Positions 36,375-45,157 of a DNA stretch of 64,000 bases are shown in pieces. Within the stretch, counting starts at the first letter, position 1, and every line of letters begins with the position of its first letter. The notes under the pieces are model-generated. The model saw nothing but the letters and a program-made list of their open reading frames with translations. It was not told where the DNA came from and made no database searches. This stretch comes from Haloarcula marismortui ATCC 43049 (GTDB taxonomy: Archaea > Halobacteriota > Halobacteria > Halobacteriales > Haloarculaceae), in the NCBI RefSeq assembly GCF_000011085.1, contig NC_006395.1, positions 310,001 through 374,000 on the forward strand, read 5' to 3'. The translations under genes were made by a program, and so were the position numbers.

Positions 36375-37307
36375 TCAGTCGGCCGGTGGACTGGTTTTCG
36401 GTTCGACGACCCGACGAAGCTCCGCTCGCAGCGCCGTCCACTTCGCCGCGATGAATCCCAGCAGGATACATCCGAACCCACCGACGGTGGCGAGCGTGAC
36501 CTGCTGACCGAGCACGAGCCAGCCGGCGAGCGCGGCGAACAGGGGGATGACGTACTCGATGAAACTCATCTCGATAGGGCCCAGCTGGTCAAGTAACCGG
36601 AAGTACAGCAGGAAACCGCCGATACCGGCGACGACAGCCAAATACAACAGCGCCGCAAGCGCGGACGGCGTCCACGATGCGTCCGCAAACGACTGTCCGG
36701 GAAGTACGAGTACGGTGAGATGGAGGACAGCGGCTCCGATAGCCATCAACCACGCCTGTGTGGCCAGAAACGACATCGACGGACTGGTGTCGTGCGTGAC
36801 GACGGCCGGGATGGCGAACGCCAGTGCTGCTGCGAACACGAGCGCGATTCCGATAGTACTGCTGAGGAGATTCGCTGGGTCAGGGTCAGCAATGACGACA
36901 ACGCCGGCGAAGCCGAGTACCACGCCGACCCCAGTATTCGCGGTGAACGTGTCATCGCTCGACGCGAGCTTCGTCAGCGCGGGCGTTACGACGGGAACGA
37001 GACCGAGCAGTACGGCGGCGACGGCCCCGGTGACGTACTGTTGCCCGGTGAACAGGAATACGTGATGCACCCCGATCATAAGCGAACCCCCAGCGAGGAC
37101 GTACACGTAGTCGTCGCGGGTCTGTGGCCGCTCTAGCGCGCCTGTGACAGCCAGCGCGGCAAACAGGAGAACGGAGGCGATGTCGAAGCGGACGGCAGCG
37201 AACGGTACTGGCGGCAGGTCGGCAAGGCCGACATCTGTCGCCATGAATGCAGTACCCCAGATTGCAGCCAGGAGGAGAAAGCAACCGGTCGTTCGATAGC
37301 GACTCAT
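36375..37307 (-). CDS. EamA/DMT family transporter
   Basis: A 310-residue exporter with ten membrane helices in two EamA repeats: CFLLLAAIWGTAFMATDVGL opens the first, and FIEYVIPLFAALAGWLVLGQ is the typical end of the second. Family members export amino acids or metabolites. Full length, unlike the half-size form at 26229. Monocistronic; substrate unknown. Confidence 0.87.
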   Translation of the reverse strand: MSRYRTTGCFLLLAAIWGTAFMATDVGLADLPPVPFAAVRFDIASVLLFAALAVTGALERPQTRDDYVYVLAGGSLMIGVHHVFLFTGQQYVTGAVAAVLLGLVPVVTPALTKLASSDDTFTANTGVGVVLGFAGVVVIADPDPANLLSSTIGIALVFAAALAFAIPAVVTHDTSPSMSFLATQAWLMAIGAAVLHLTVLVLPGQSFADASWTPSALAALLYLAVVAGIGGFLLYFRLLDQLGPIEMSFIEYVIPLFAALAGWLVLGQQVTLATVGGFGCILLGFIAAKWTALRAELRRVVEPKTSPPAD

Positions 37308-37634
37308 TCAGTTGCCGGTCACCACCCGACGGTAAAAGAGCCGTCGAAGCCTGTTGCAAATTGCTAGATGTTGCCACTGCGCCAGCGACCACTGACGCGG
37401 TGCCGATGACCGGGCGGCATCTGTCCGGGGAATACACGGTTGGGACCAGTGTAGTAGTGAGTAACGTCGACAGCGGTCCAGTTCTCACACCGAAAGCTAA
37501 GCCTGCTTCAGAACCGGCATTTGGATGTAATATGAACTATATGGGTAAGTATATTGCATATTTGAGAACATATATTGCAGAAATAATAAGAAAACACCCT
37601 ATCTGGATATAAGTCTATACCGGCGAATAGCGGG
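37308..37634. other. Intergenic region, 327 nt, AT-rich at its 3' end
   Basis: Upstream of the EamA gene and downstream of the HAD gene, the last gene of the long operon. Bases 37530-37620 are strikingly AT-rich for this genome. This may hold the operon's terminator and the EamA promoter. No gene supported. Confidence 0.4.
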
Positions 37635-38273
37635 CTATGCCGTTGGAATGCAGTTCTGTACCTCTGCTATATCCGCACTTTCAATGATTGTGTCCGCTGC
37701 GTCGATTGCTGTTTCGGGAACGCGTTCATCGGGGTCAAATAACACCGCGGTATCTGCCTCGATGAACGCCTCCGTATCAGTGTGTGAATCGCCGATATAG
37801 GTGATTGAGACGGGATTCTGTTTGCTTCGAATCTTTCTCAGTAGCTCTCCTTTCTCATTGGGACCGACACCGATATCGATAGCCGAAACCCGTCTATCCT
37901 CGAACTGAAGCCAGTTTCCACGAACAAACGCCGGTTCGTACGGCTCGAATCGCGCTGCAAGGTTCGCAACGCCGGCACTGAGGATGCCGAATCGGATATC
38001 CGTTTGCTGGAGGTGGGCGAGGAGGTCGACAGCACCTGCTTTCGGCTTGAGGGCCCGGGTCGCACGAGTGATATCTGATCTGGTGATATCGTTCGCACGC
38101 CACATGTCGACCGCTCCCTGACACCACTCTGTAAACGTAATTTCTCCGGCCTCGAACCGGTTCATTAGCGTCTCGGCTTCCGGTGTTGTTCCGTAGAGGG
38201 TGTGCAACAGCTCGAACCCGCCGCGCTGTCGAGTGAGCGTCCCGTCGAGGTCGAACACTACAAGATGCGACAT
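37635..38273 (-). CDS. HAD-superfamily phosphatase (PSP-like)
   Basis: A 212-residue HAD hydrolase: motif I VVFDLDGTLT, motif II ILSAG, a Lys in GPNEKGELL, and motif III/IV YIGDSHTDTEAF. The small C1 cap fits phosphoserine phosphatase-like enzymes acting on small phosphorylated compounds. Last gene of a ten-gene operon. Its start lies one base after the RidA stop, so coupling is tight. It probably dephosphorylates an intermediate or by-product of the pathway. Confidence 0.83.
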   Translation of the reverse strand: MSHLVVFDLDGTLTRQRGGFELLHTLYGTTPEAETLMNRFEAGEITFTEWCQGAVDMWRANDITRSDITRATRALKPKAGAVDLLAHLQQTDIRFGILSAGVANLAARFEPYEPAFVRGNWLQFEDRRVSAIDIGVGPNEKGELLRKIRSKQNPVSITYIGDSHTDTEAFIEADTAVLFDPDERVPETAIDAADTIIESADIAEVQNCIPTA

Positions 38274-38274
38274 A

Positions 38275-38649
38275 CTACCGTTCTGCAACAACCTCTATCT
38301 CAACGTCGATATCGACTGGCAATTTAACGACTTCCACAGCACTGCGTGCAGGATAGGGTGGTGACATGAGCTCACCGTACACCTCGTTCACCTCGTCGTA
38401 GTATCGCATATCCTTCACGAACACCGTCGCCTTCACCACATCGTCGAGCGAAGCGCCACCGGCCTGCAACACGGCCGCGACGTTCCGGAGTGTACGCCGG
38501 GTCTGTTCACCGGGCGTGCCCTGGATTACCTCGCCGGTATCCGGGTCGACTGGCCCCTGCCCGGAAACGTACATACGGTCACCGCTAGCGATTCCCTGTG
38601 AGAACGGGCCGATACTATCAGGTGCGTCGTCTGTTGTTAGTTCTTCCAT
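38275..38649 (-). CDS. RidA family protein, operon-encoded
   Basis: A 124-residue YjgF-fold protein with GPFSQGI, GQGPVDPDTGE, the Arg in PPYPARSAVEVV, and the C-terminal VDIDVEIEVVA. It keeps the Arg that binds the substrate carboxylate, so imine/enamine deamination is plausible. Positioned 6 nt after the SDR stop and 1 nt before the HAD start. A dedicated RidA implies a nitrogen-bearing unsaturated intermediate in this pathway (inference). Confidence 0.87.
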   Translation of the reverse strand: MEELTTDDAPDSIGPFSQGIASGDRMYVSGQGPVDPDTGEVIQGTPGEQTRRTLRNVAAVLQAGGASLDDVVKATVFVKDMRYYDEVNEVYGELMSPPYPARSAVEVVKLPVDIDVEIEVVAER

Positions 38650-38655
38650 GGCTGT

Positions 38656-39498
38656 TTAATTGGGTGTCGGCTTTTCGTCCGCATCGTAGACCTCGTTGAT
38701 GAACGATGTTGGCAGGCTCGTCGTCAATCCGCCGTCAAGCACCAGATTCTCACCGGTCAAGAAACTCGACATTTCGGAGGCAAGGAACAGGGTCGTATCA
38801 GCGACTTCTCGCGGTGTGCCGAACCGCCCGAGCGGATACTGGTCGAGCCAGCGCTCCCGGGCGCTCGTTTCACCGGTCCGTTCCTCCGTGTTTTCCATCT
38901 CCGCCCGCCTGTTCGCTGTTTCGATGGTCGCCGCCGAAATAACGTTCGAGCGGACCCCGTGTTGCCCGTAGTGGGCGGCGATGTTTCGGGAGAGCGCCAG
39001 GAGCCCGCTTTTCGCCTCGGAGTAGCCGGAGAGACCGATACCGAACAGGCCGTTGACTGATCCCATATGGATTATCGACCCGCCGCCAGCGGCGACCATC
39101 GCTGGCAGTACCTCTTTGCTCAGGAGGAACTGGCTTTTCAGGTTCAGGTCGACCATCGATTCGAAGGTCTCCTCGTCACACCGGTGCAACAGATTGGCGG
39201 ATTCGTCTGCGCCACCAGCGTTGTTCACAAGCACGCGGATGTCCCCGAACTCTTGGATGGTCGTGTCGACAAGGTCCCGTACCGCCTCCCGGTCTGTAAC
39301 GTCACATTCGACCGGAACAACGCGGCCATCGTGTGTCTGGGTCAGTTCCGTCGCAACCGCTTCCACGTCCTCGTAGGTGCGCGAACAGACGACGACATCG
39401 CCACCAGCTTCGGCGAACCGGGCCGCGATCTCGCGCCCGATACCCCGTGATGCGCCAGTCACAATGGCTGGCCGGTCCGCTAGTGATAGCTCTACCAT
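38656..39498 (-). CDS. Short-chain dehydrogenase/reductase
   Basis: A 280-residue classical SDR: TGASRGIG coenzyme motif (about residue 14), CSRTYED suggesting NADP(H), NNAGG, and the catalytic triad Ser in MGSVNG, Tyr/Lys in YSEAKSG. The C-terminal DGGLTTSLP is typical of gluconate/3-oxoacyl-type SDRs. The frame is open about 109 codons upstream but not protein-like; MVELSLADRP is the family start. Within the operon, it probably oxidises a hydroxyl of the imported compound. Confidence 0.88.
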   Translation of the reverse strand: MVELSLADRPAIVTGASRGIGREIAARFAEAGGDVVVCSRTYEDVEAVATELTQTHDGRVVPVECDVTDREAVRDLVDTTIQEFGDIRVLVNNAGGADESANLLHRCDEETFESMVDLNLKSQFLLSKEVLPAMVAAGGGSIIHMGSVNGLFGIGLSGYSEAKSGLLALSRNIAAHYGQHGVRSNVISAATIETANRRAEMENTEERTGETSARERWLDQYPLGRFGTPREVADTTLFLASEMSSFLTGENLVLDGGLTTSLPTSFINEVYDADEKPTPN

Positions 39499-39547
39499 GA
39501 CACTGACACCCACGTAAGCTGCCCTCTTGAAAGTTGCTCTTGGCCGT

Positions 39548-40717
39548 TCATGTGATTCGATACTCCTCGATGGCAGCCATGTCGATAGAAACTCCGAGAC
39601 CAGGACCGTCCGGGGCCGGGAGGCAGCCGTTGCTGACCTCGAACGGCCGCTCGATGATGTCTGCCTCCCAGCCGTAGTACGTCGAATCTGGGGGCAAGGA
39701 AAAGCCCGGGATGCCGGTGAACGCGTGGAGGATCGCCGCCGTTCGAATCCCCAGGTCGAACGCACAGTGGTGGGTAAAGGGAACCCCGGCGTCTTCAAGG
39801 ATGGCGGCCTGCTGTCGAATTCCACTGATGCCGCCGGCTGGGGTCAGGTCGATAACGCCGACATCCATCGCGCCAGCTTCGACAAGCGATTGCAGATTAT
39901 GCGAGATATACGTGTCCTCGTTCGGCGCGATCGGCTGGCGGAGTCGTTGTCGGAGCCTGGCTAGCGATCTGTGTGCATCGACGCGAATCGGCTGTTCCAT
40001 ATACTGCAGGTAGATACCCGCATCTTCGAGCATCGCGCCGACCCGAACCGCCTGGTCGAGCGTCCAGCCCTGATTCGGGTCGAGTCGAAATTCGAGCTGT
40101 CCGTCGACCTCATCGTGCATCGCTCTGATTCGCTCGACATCCTGTCGCCAGTCCCGTCCTGCCTTTGTTTTGAGGACAGTGAAGCCCGCTTCGTGCGCTT
40201 CTCGGGCTTTGACACGAGACTCCTCGGGCGAGAGGATGCCGAGACAGAAGGCAACAGGGACCTCAATAGGAGCAGTACTGTCGCCATCAACGCTTTGCCG
40301 GTGTTGTTGTGTCCCCTGTGTCGGTGCTGTCCATCCGCCGAGCAGCTCGTACACTGGTCTATCGAGGGCTTTCCCGACGATGTCCCAGCAGGCCGTTTCG
40401 ACGGCGGCAAAGAACATATCGACGTTGGTGTACTCGACGAACACCTGCCGGCGGAGTCGCTCGATTTCGAACGGCGACTGGCCCTCAATCATCGGCCCAA
40501 CTCCGTCTTCGATAATCGACTCGGTGGCTTCCGGTGACAGGAAGACACGCATCTCGCCCCAGCCGCTAAGGCCCTCATCTGTGTCGACACGGACGAGGAC
40601 GCGTTCCATCGAACGTAACTTTCCGTGGTTGGTCACGTACGGCCCGATTCCGAGGTGTTCATCCAAGTCGGCCAACGGTACATCTACAGTTACCGCTGAC
40701 ACGCCAGTTATCTCCAT
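39548..40717 (-). CDS. Enolase-superfamily enzyme (mandelate racemase/muconate lactonizing type)
   Basis: A 389-residue protein. The N-terminal capping domain is followed by a (beta/alpha)7beta barrel with KxK (LKTKAG, about 183-185), metal ligands Asp in RLDPNQGW, Glu in YMEQP and Glu/Asp in PNEDTY. VIDLTPAGG and FTHHCAFD supply an MR-type Asp/His pair. Family members dehydrate acid sugars or epimerise/racemise carboxylates by abstracting an alpha proton. The substrate here is unknown; the ABC sugar importer suggests a sugar acid or related polyol acid. The start MEITGVSAVTV fits the family. Confidence 0.85.
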   Translation of the reverse strand: MEITGVSAVTVDVPLADLDEHLGIGPYVTNHGKLRSMERVLVRVDTDEGLSGWGEMRVFLSPEATESIIEDGVGPMIEGQSPFEIERLRRQVFVEYTNVDMFFAAVETACWDIVGKALDRPVYELLGGWTAPTQGTQQHRQSVDGDSTAPIEVPVAFCLGILSPEESRVKAREAHEAGFTVLKTKAGRDWRQDVERIRAMHDEVDGQLEFRLDPNQGWTLDQAVRVGAMLEDAGIYLQYMEQPIRVDAHRSLARLRQRLRQPIAPNEDTYISHNLQSLVEAGAMDVGVIDLTPAGGISGIRQQAAILEDAGVPFTHHCAFDLGIRTAAILHAFTGIPGFSLPPDSTYYGWEADIIERPFEVSNGCLPAPDGPGLGVSIDMAAIEEYRIT

Positions 40718-40764
40718 GCCATTCTGTCGTCCGGGAACCGATATCAAAGTACCGCTTCCCCCTC

Positions 40765-41913
40765 TCAGCTCACTGTCTCGATGGCGGTTTCGACCCACTC
40801 CAGTGACTGCTCTGGAAGCAGTCCGTAGTTATAGAAGGATAGCCGCGGCACTCCTTTCGAGTCAAGAGTCTCCACGATATCGACCACGGTCGCCTCGTCG
40901 TCGATGGCCGGATGGCCCGGCAGGAGACCAATGTGGAGTGGCACGTCATCAATCACCGTCTCAACGGCGTTGTACGCACCTATGACTGCGTCACTTGACG
41001 ACTCGTAGGCCGGCAGACAGTAGTAATCGACGTGGTTCGAGAGCGCTTGTAGGTCGGCCCCGACGACCCACTCGCGGCCGGGCTCCGGTGCGCCGACGTA
41101 GTAGCCAAGCGATGTCGTTCCAGCGGCGTCAGCCAGCGTGGCGTACAGTGATGCCAGCGTCCGTTCGCGGACATCGACGTACGCGGCGACGGTGCTGTGG
41201 TCCGCGAGCCACTCCTCCGGTGGGTGCTCGTGTGACACGTCGCCGGCGACGATATCGTCTATCGTATCGGCGACAGTCGAACGTACCCGCTCAGCATCGA
41301 CACCCGCGGCCTTTGCGTTCTTGCGACAGTGTGGACAGAAACACAACCCGAGCAAGAATTCTCCGAGGACTCCCAACCGTGCGTGAATCTTCTGGTGGTG
41401 CCAGCCAAAGCCCGTCCCGTAGAAGTAATCGAACGTTTCCAGTTCGATACGAGCGAACTCATCGCGGGACGACAAATCCGAAACCAGTGCCGAGAGATAC
41501 GTCTGGACCGCGGGCTGGGAGGGACACAGGCCGAAGACCAGGTCGTCACCGTGTGCAGATTCCAGTGTGTACTCTGGATTGGCCATCCCGAGCCGAGAGT
41601 TGTGACAGCCCACTGTCCACGAATTGAGTGTCAGGTCAGACAAACCGGTCGCGGCGTCTGCGACCCAGTCGCCGTTCATTCCCTCGTACGGAACCGGTTC
41701 GAGGTCCCCGTACTCCGGACCAGGCTCGAAATACGAACTCGCGCGGGCAAACAGCGTCCGTCGCTCCGGACTGTGCGGCGTGAACGCCTGCACAGTGTGA
41801 TAGTTCGTCGCGAGGTTCAGCTCGTCGATGCCGATGTCACGCAGTCGCCGTTCCACCTCGGACGGCCCTTCGTCCAGAAGGTCCCACGGGTACGCCCACA
41901 TCGCGAATTCCAT
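40765..41913 (-). CDS. Uncharacterised TIM-barrel-like protein, operon-encoded
   Basis: A 382-residue soluble protein I cannot assign. It opens FAMWAYPWDLLDEG; regularly spaced strands (DELNLATNYH, RIELETFDYFY, TSLGYYVGAP, DYYCLPAYES, VPLHIGLLPG, PRLSFYNYGLL) suggest a (beta/alpha)8 barrel like glycoside-hydrolase-like proteins. A cysteine cluster, LGLCFCPHCRKNAK (about residue 191), could bind metal. Acidic residues in ELETFDYFYG could be catalytic. Between the permease and the enolase-superfamily gene with gaps under 50 nt, so it is likely a pathway enzyme, possibly a hydrolase or isomerase. Confidence 0.7.
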   Translation of the reverse strand: MEFAMWAYPWDLLDEGPSEVERRLRDIGIDELNLATNYHTVQAFTPHSPERRTLFARASSYFEPGPEYGDLEPVPYEGMNGDWVADAATGLSDLTLNSWTVGCHNSRLGMANPEYTLESAHGDDLVFGLCPSQPAVQTYLSALVSDLSSRDEFARIELETFDYFYGTGFGWHHQKIHARLGVLGEFLLGLCFCPHCRKNAKAAGVDAERVRSTVADTIDDIVAGDVSHEHPPEEWLADHSTVAAYVDVRERTLASLYATLADAAGTTSLGYYVGAPEPGREWVVGADLQALSNHVDYYCLPAYESSSDAVIGAYNAVETVIDDVPLHIGLLPGHPAIDDEATVVDIVETLDSKGVPRLSFYNYGLLPEQSLEWVETAIETVS

Positions 41914-41953
41914 ACGCGACCAACTATCGCGGCGATAATAAAAGTAGAGGCAG

Positions 41954-42799
41954 CTACTCCTTGACCGCGCCAGCCGTCATCCCAGCGACGATATACTCCT
42001 CTAGGAAGGCGAACAAAATCAGGAGTGGGATAATACCAATCACAGACACAGTGAGCATCATCCGCCAGTCGGTCTGCAGCGCGCCGACCATCGAGAAGAC
42101 CCCGCGAGGGATGTTGTACTTCGCACTGTCAGTGAGGAAGGTAAGCACGAACAGCAGCCGATTCCACGCGTAGAGGAACGTGTAGGTGACACTGGCGACC
42201 AGCGCCGGCTTCGTGAGCGGGAGCACGATCTTCGTGAGGATCTGCAGTTGGCTCGCGCCGTCGATACGCGCTGACTCTTCGAGCGCGACGGGGATCGTCT
42301 TGAAATACCCGTACAGCATCCAGACGTTGAACGGCAGCGTGAACGCTGCCGCCGGGACGATCACAGCCAGATAGGTGTTGAACAGTCCCATCTGGGAGAT
42401 AACATCGAAGAGGCCGACGATCAACACAACCGGCGCGAACATCTGGACGACCAGCACGGAGAGGAGAAAGGTTCGCTTCCCCACGAAGTCGTTCCGGGCA
42501 CACGAGTACGCGGCCGGTATCGCCAGCAGAAGCGTCAACACGACCGTCCCCACCGAGATGATGAAGCTATTGCCGACCCAGAGCAACACGTCGGTCTGTG
42601 TCCAGACCTGCAGGTAGGCCTGGAGGCTGGGGTCGCTGGGGACCAGAGTCGCCGGTGCAGCGAAGATCTCCGACTCCGGCTTGAGCGTACTCGAGAACAT
42701 CGCGTAGAACGGCAACATCATGATCCCGAGTAGTCCGATCAGCACGCCGTAGAGCCGGACTTTGCGGAGACTGCTCCGGTCGTGGCCTGCCATCGTCAT
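41954..42799 (-). CDS. Carbohydrate ABC transporter permease (MalG type)
   Basis: A 281-residue CUT1 permease with six membrane segments. The ATPase-contacting EAA loop is EESARIDGASQLQILTKI, followed by PLTKPAL. The C-terminus (YIVAGMTAGAVKE) is a hallmark of MalG-type subunits. It overlaps the MalF-type gene by ATGA. An alternative ATG two codons in is possible. Confidence 0.92.
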   Translation of the reverse strand: MTMAGHDRSSLRKVRLYGVLIGLLGIMMLPFYAMFSSTLKPESEIFAAPATLVPSDPSLQAYLQVWTQTDVLLWVGNSFIISVGTVVLTLLLAIPAAYSCARNDFVGKRTFLLSVLVVQMFAPVVLIVGLFDVISQMGLFNTYLAVIVPAAAFTLPFNVWMLYGYFKTIPVALEESARIDGASQLQILTKIVLPLTKPALVASVTYTFLYAWNRLLFVLTFLTDSAKYNIPRGVFSMVGALQTDWRMMLTVSVIGIIPLLILFAFLEEYIVAGMTAGAVKE

Positions 42800-43734
42800 A
42801 GCTCGTCACCGCCGCGCGTGTAGATGCGCAGGTAGATGATTGCGAAGCCGAACAGGAACAGGAACCCGATGACACTGTAGGCGGCTCCGCGCCCGAGGTT
42901 CCCGTTCTGGAGCCCCACCTGATAGATGTGAATGACGAGCGTTGCCGTCGAACTGATCGGTCCGCCGCCGGTCATTGTCCAGATGACGTCGAAGCTGACG
43001 AACGTCCAGATCGTCGACAGCAGCGTGGCGATCAGGACGACGCTTTTGAGCTGTGGGAGCGTGATGTACCGAAACTGGTGCCACTTCTCGGCACCGTCGA
43101 TGGCGGCTGCCTCGTACAGTTCCTGTGGTATCGATTGCAACCCTGCAAGGAAGATAATCGCCATGAACGGCGTTCCGATCCAGATATCAGCCACGACGAC
43201 GCCGAGCCACGCCAGACTCGGGTTTCCGAGGATACCGATACCCTGTTCGATGATGCCGAGTTTTAGCAAGATCGCGTTGAGGTAGCCGAACTGCGGGTGC
43301 TCTATCCACCGGAACACCACAGCGGAGATCGCGTAGGGAATCCCCCACGGGATGAGAAACGCCGTGCGGAAGAACTTCCGACCGCGGATATCTCCCTTGA
43401 GGTGAACGGCGATGAGCAGTCCCAGCAGTGTCTTGCCCGCGACACCGGCGACGACCCAGCGACCGGTCTGCCAGAGCAGTCGGTAGAAGATGTCGCTGTT
43501 GAATATTTCGACGTAATGCTGCAGCCCCACGAACGTCTCGATGTTGGAGTCGGCGGGTGACTGGTACAGCGATAGCCGAAACGTCTCGATGATCGGGTAC
43601 CCGACAACGGCCAGCAGGAACACCGCTGCGGGAGCAATGAGGAGGTACGCTCGGCTATTGCGCTGGACGTACGCCAGCCCTCGTTCGAGACGTGAGTCAT
43701 CGGACGTTTCGGTGTATTCCTCTGCCAGACTCAT
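42796..43734 (-). CDS. Carbohydrate ABC transporter permease (MalF type)
   Basis: A 312-residue CUT1 permease with six membrane segments. The EAA loop reads YEAAAIDGAEKWHQFRYI, followed by TLPQLKSV. Begins 9 nt after the binding-protein stop and overlaps the MalG-type gene. With the MalG and MalK partners it forms a complete importer for sugars or sugar derivatives. Confidence 0.92.
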   Translation of the reverse strand: MSLAEEYTETSDDSRLERGLAYVQRNSRAYLLIAPAAVFLLAVVGYPIIETFRLSLYQSPADSNIETFVGLQHYVEIFNSDIFYRLLWQTGRWVVAGVAGKTLLGLLIAVHLKGDIRGRKFFRTAFLIPWGIPYAISAVVFRWIEHPQFGYLNAILLKLGIIEQGIGILGNPSLAWLGVVVADIWIGTPFMAIIFLAGLQSIPQELYEAAAIDGAEKWHQFRYITLPQLKSVVLIATLLSTIWTFVSFDVIWTMTGGGPISSTATLVIHIYQVGLQNGNLGRGAAYSVIGFLFLFGFAIIYLRIYTRGGDEL

Positions 43735-43743
43735 CCCTGTCTG

Positions 43744-45102
43744 TCACTCCATGGCATCTTTGAGATCACTCTGTGCATCGTTGAGCGCTTTCTGCGGTGA
43801 CTTCCGGTCCGCCAGTGCTTCCTGAATGGCTTGGACCATCCGGTCGTTGAACTCGCTGAAGTTACCGAGCTTCGGTCGGGCGCGGGCGTACTGCCCCGCC
43901 TCGACGAACGGTCCCCAGTTCTTCGACTCCGAGAAGTACGAGCGCTCCCCGACGGCTTCGACGACGGGGAGGAACCCTTTTTGCTTCGAGTACTGGAACC
44001 GTCGCTCCTCGTCGAAGTAGAACCGAATCAGGTCCCGGGCGAGGTCCTTGTGTTCACTCTGACTCAGGATGGCGAGCGTGTCGATAGTGAAGAGGCTGTA
44101 CCGACCTTCAGGGCCACGCGGTACCTGCACGATACCGTAATCGAAGTCGACATCACCGTTTTCCTTCGCGGCGGTGATGTTGAGTCCCGTGTACACGTGC
44201 CCGATGACCATCCCGAGGTCACCGTTCTCGAACAGCTGTCGGATGTCCTGCCGAGTTGAGGAGAGTGGCGATGACTGCGTGACATTGTGTTCGAGATGAA
44301 GGTCGGTGTACAACGAGAGGGCATCAACAGCGCCACTGGAGTTCACGACTGGCATTCCTTCGTCGTTGACGAGGTCTGCGCCGTGTGACCAGTGGTAGTG
44401 GTAGTACTGCGACCCGGTTTCGATTGCGTCGGCCCCTGCAAGGCCCAGTGCTGGGACGCTCGCATCACTGTCACGGATCTGCGTTGCGGCATCCAGCATA
44501 TCTTGCCACGAATCGAGCGACGGGTCTTCCGGGTCGAGCCCCGCCGTCTCGAAGACATCTTTGTTGTAGTAGAGGCACTTGTTCGAGGCGGCCCACGGCA
44601 CGCCGTAGTGGGAGCCGTTGTACATCGTTCCCTCGGCCACGCCGTCGTAGAACTGCTCGCCGAACCCCCCGTCCATCATGTCATCAAGCGGTTCGAGTGC
44701 GTCTTTGCCCACCAGCTGGGGGATCCAGCGTGCCGGCCACCGACTGACGTCGGGCGCTTCGCCGCCGTCGACACGGTTGTTCACGGTTTGCCGTGCGTTG
44801 TCCCACGTAACGCTGGTGAACTCTACGTCGACGCCGTGTTCGTCCTCGAAGGCCGCGTTGTTCTCCTCGAAGAACTGCTTGATGTTGTCCCCGACGCCCA
44901 TCGTGAGGAACTGCACGCTCTGCGTACTGCCGTCGCTGCCGCCACCGCCGCTCTCACTGTCGCCGTCACCCCCGTCACTGCCGCTCCCACCGTCGCCGCT
45001 GCACCCGGCGATGGCGATGGCGCCGCCTGCGCCAAGCGCCTGGAGAAGCCGTCGGCGGTCGATACTATCCTCGACAGACCTGTCGTTGTTATCGGGCTGC
45101 AT
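43744..45102 (-). CDS. Extracellular solute-binding lipoprotein of the CUT1 importer
   Basis: A 452-residue family-1 binding protein. A twin-arginine stretch (DRRRLLQALG) is followed by the lipobox IAIAGCSG, then a Gly/Ser/Asp-rich linker. It is therefore exported folded and lipid-anchored. Body motifs (EDEHGVDVEF, FYDGVAEGTMYNGSHYGVPW, YYNKDVFETAGLDPEDP) match sugar-binding proteins. ATG start chosen; a GTG four codons upstream is possible. Located between creatininase and permease genes. Confidence 0.9.
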   Translation of the reverse strand: MQPDNNDRSVEDSIDRRRLLQALGAGGAIAIAGCSGDGGSGSDGGDGDSESGGGGSDGSTQSVQFLTMGVGDNIKQFFEENNAAFEDEHGVDVEFTSVTWDNARQTVNNRVDGGEAPDVSRWPARWIPQLVGKDALEPLDDMMDGGFGEQFYDGVAEGTMYNGSHYGVPWAASNKCLYYNKDVFETAGLDPEDPSLDSWQDMLDAATQIRDSDASVPALGLAGADAIETGSQYYHYHWSHGADLVNDEGMPVVNSSGAVDALSLYTDLHLEHNVTQSSPLSSTRQDIRQLFENGDLGMVIGHVYTGLNITAAKENGDVDFDYGIVQVPRGPEGRYSLFTIDTLAILSQSEHKDLARDLIRFYFDEERRFQYSKQKGFLPVVEAVGERSYFSESKNWGPFVEAGQYARARPKLGNFSEFNDRMVQAIQEALADRKSPQKALNDAQSDLKDAME

Positions 45103-45157
45103 CGTTAATGTCACCTATTTCCATGTACATAATTCTTTGTGTTGTGTCGCTCATTGG

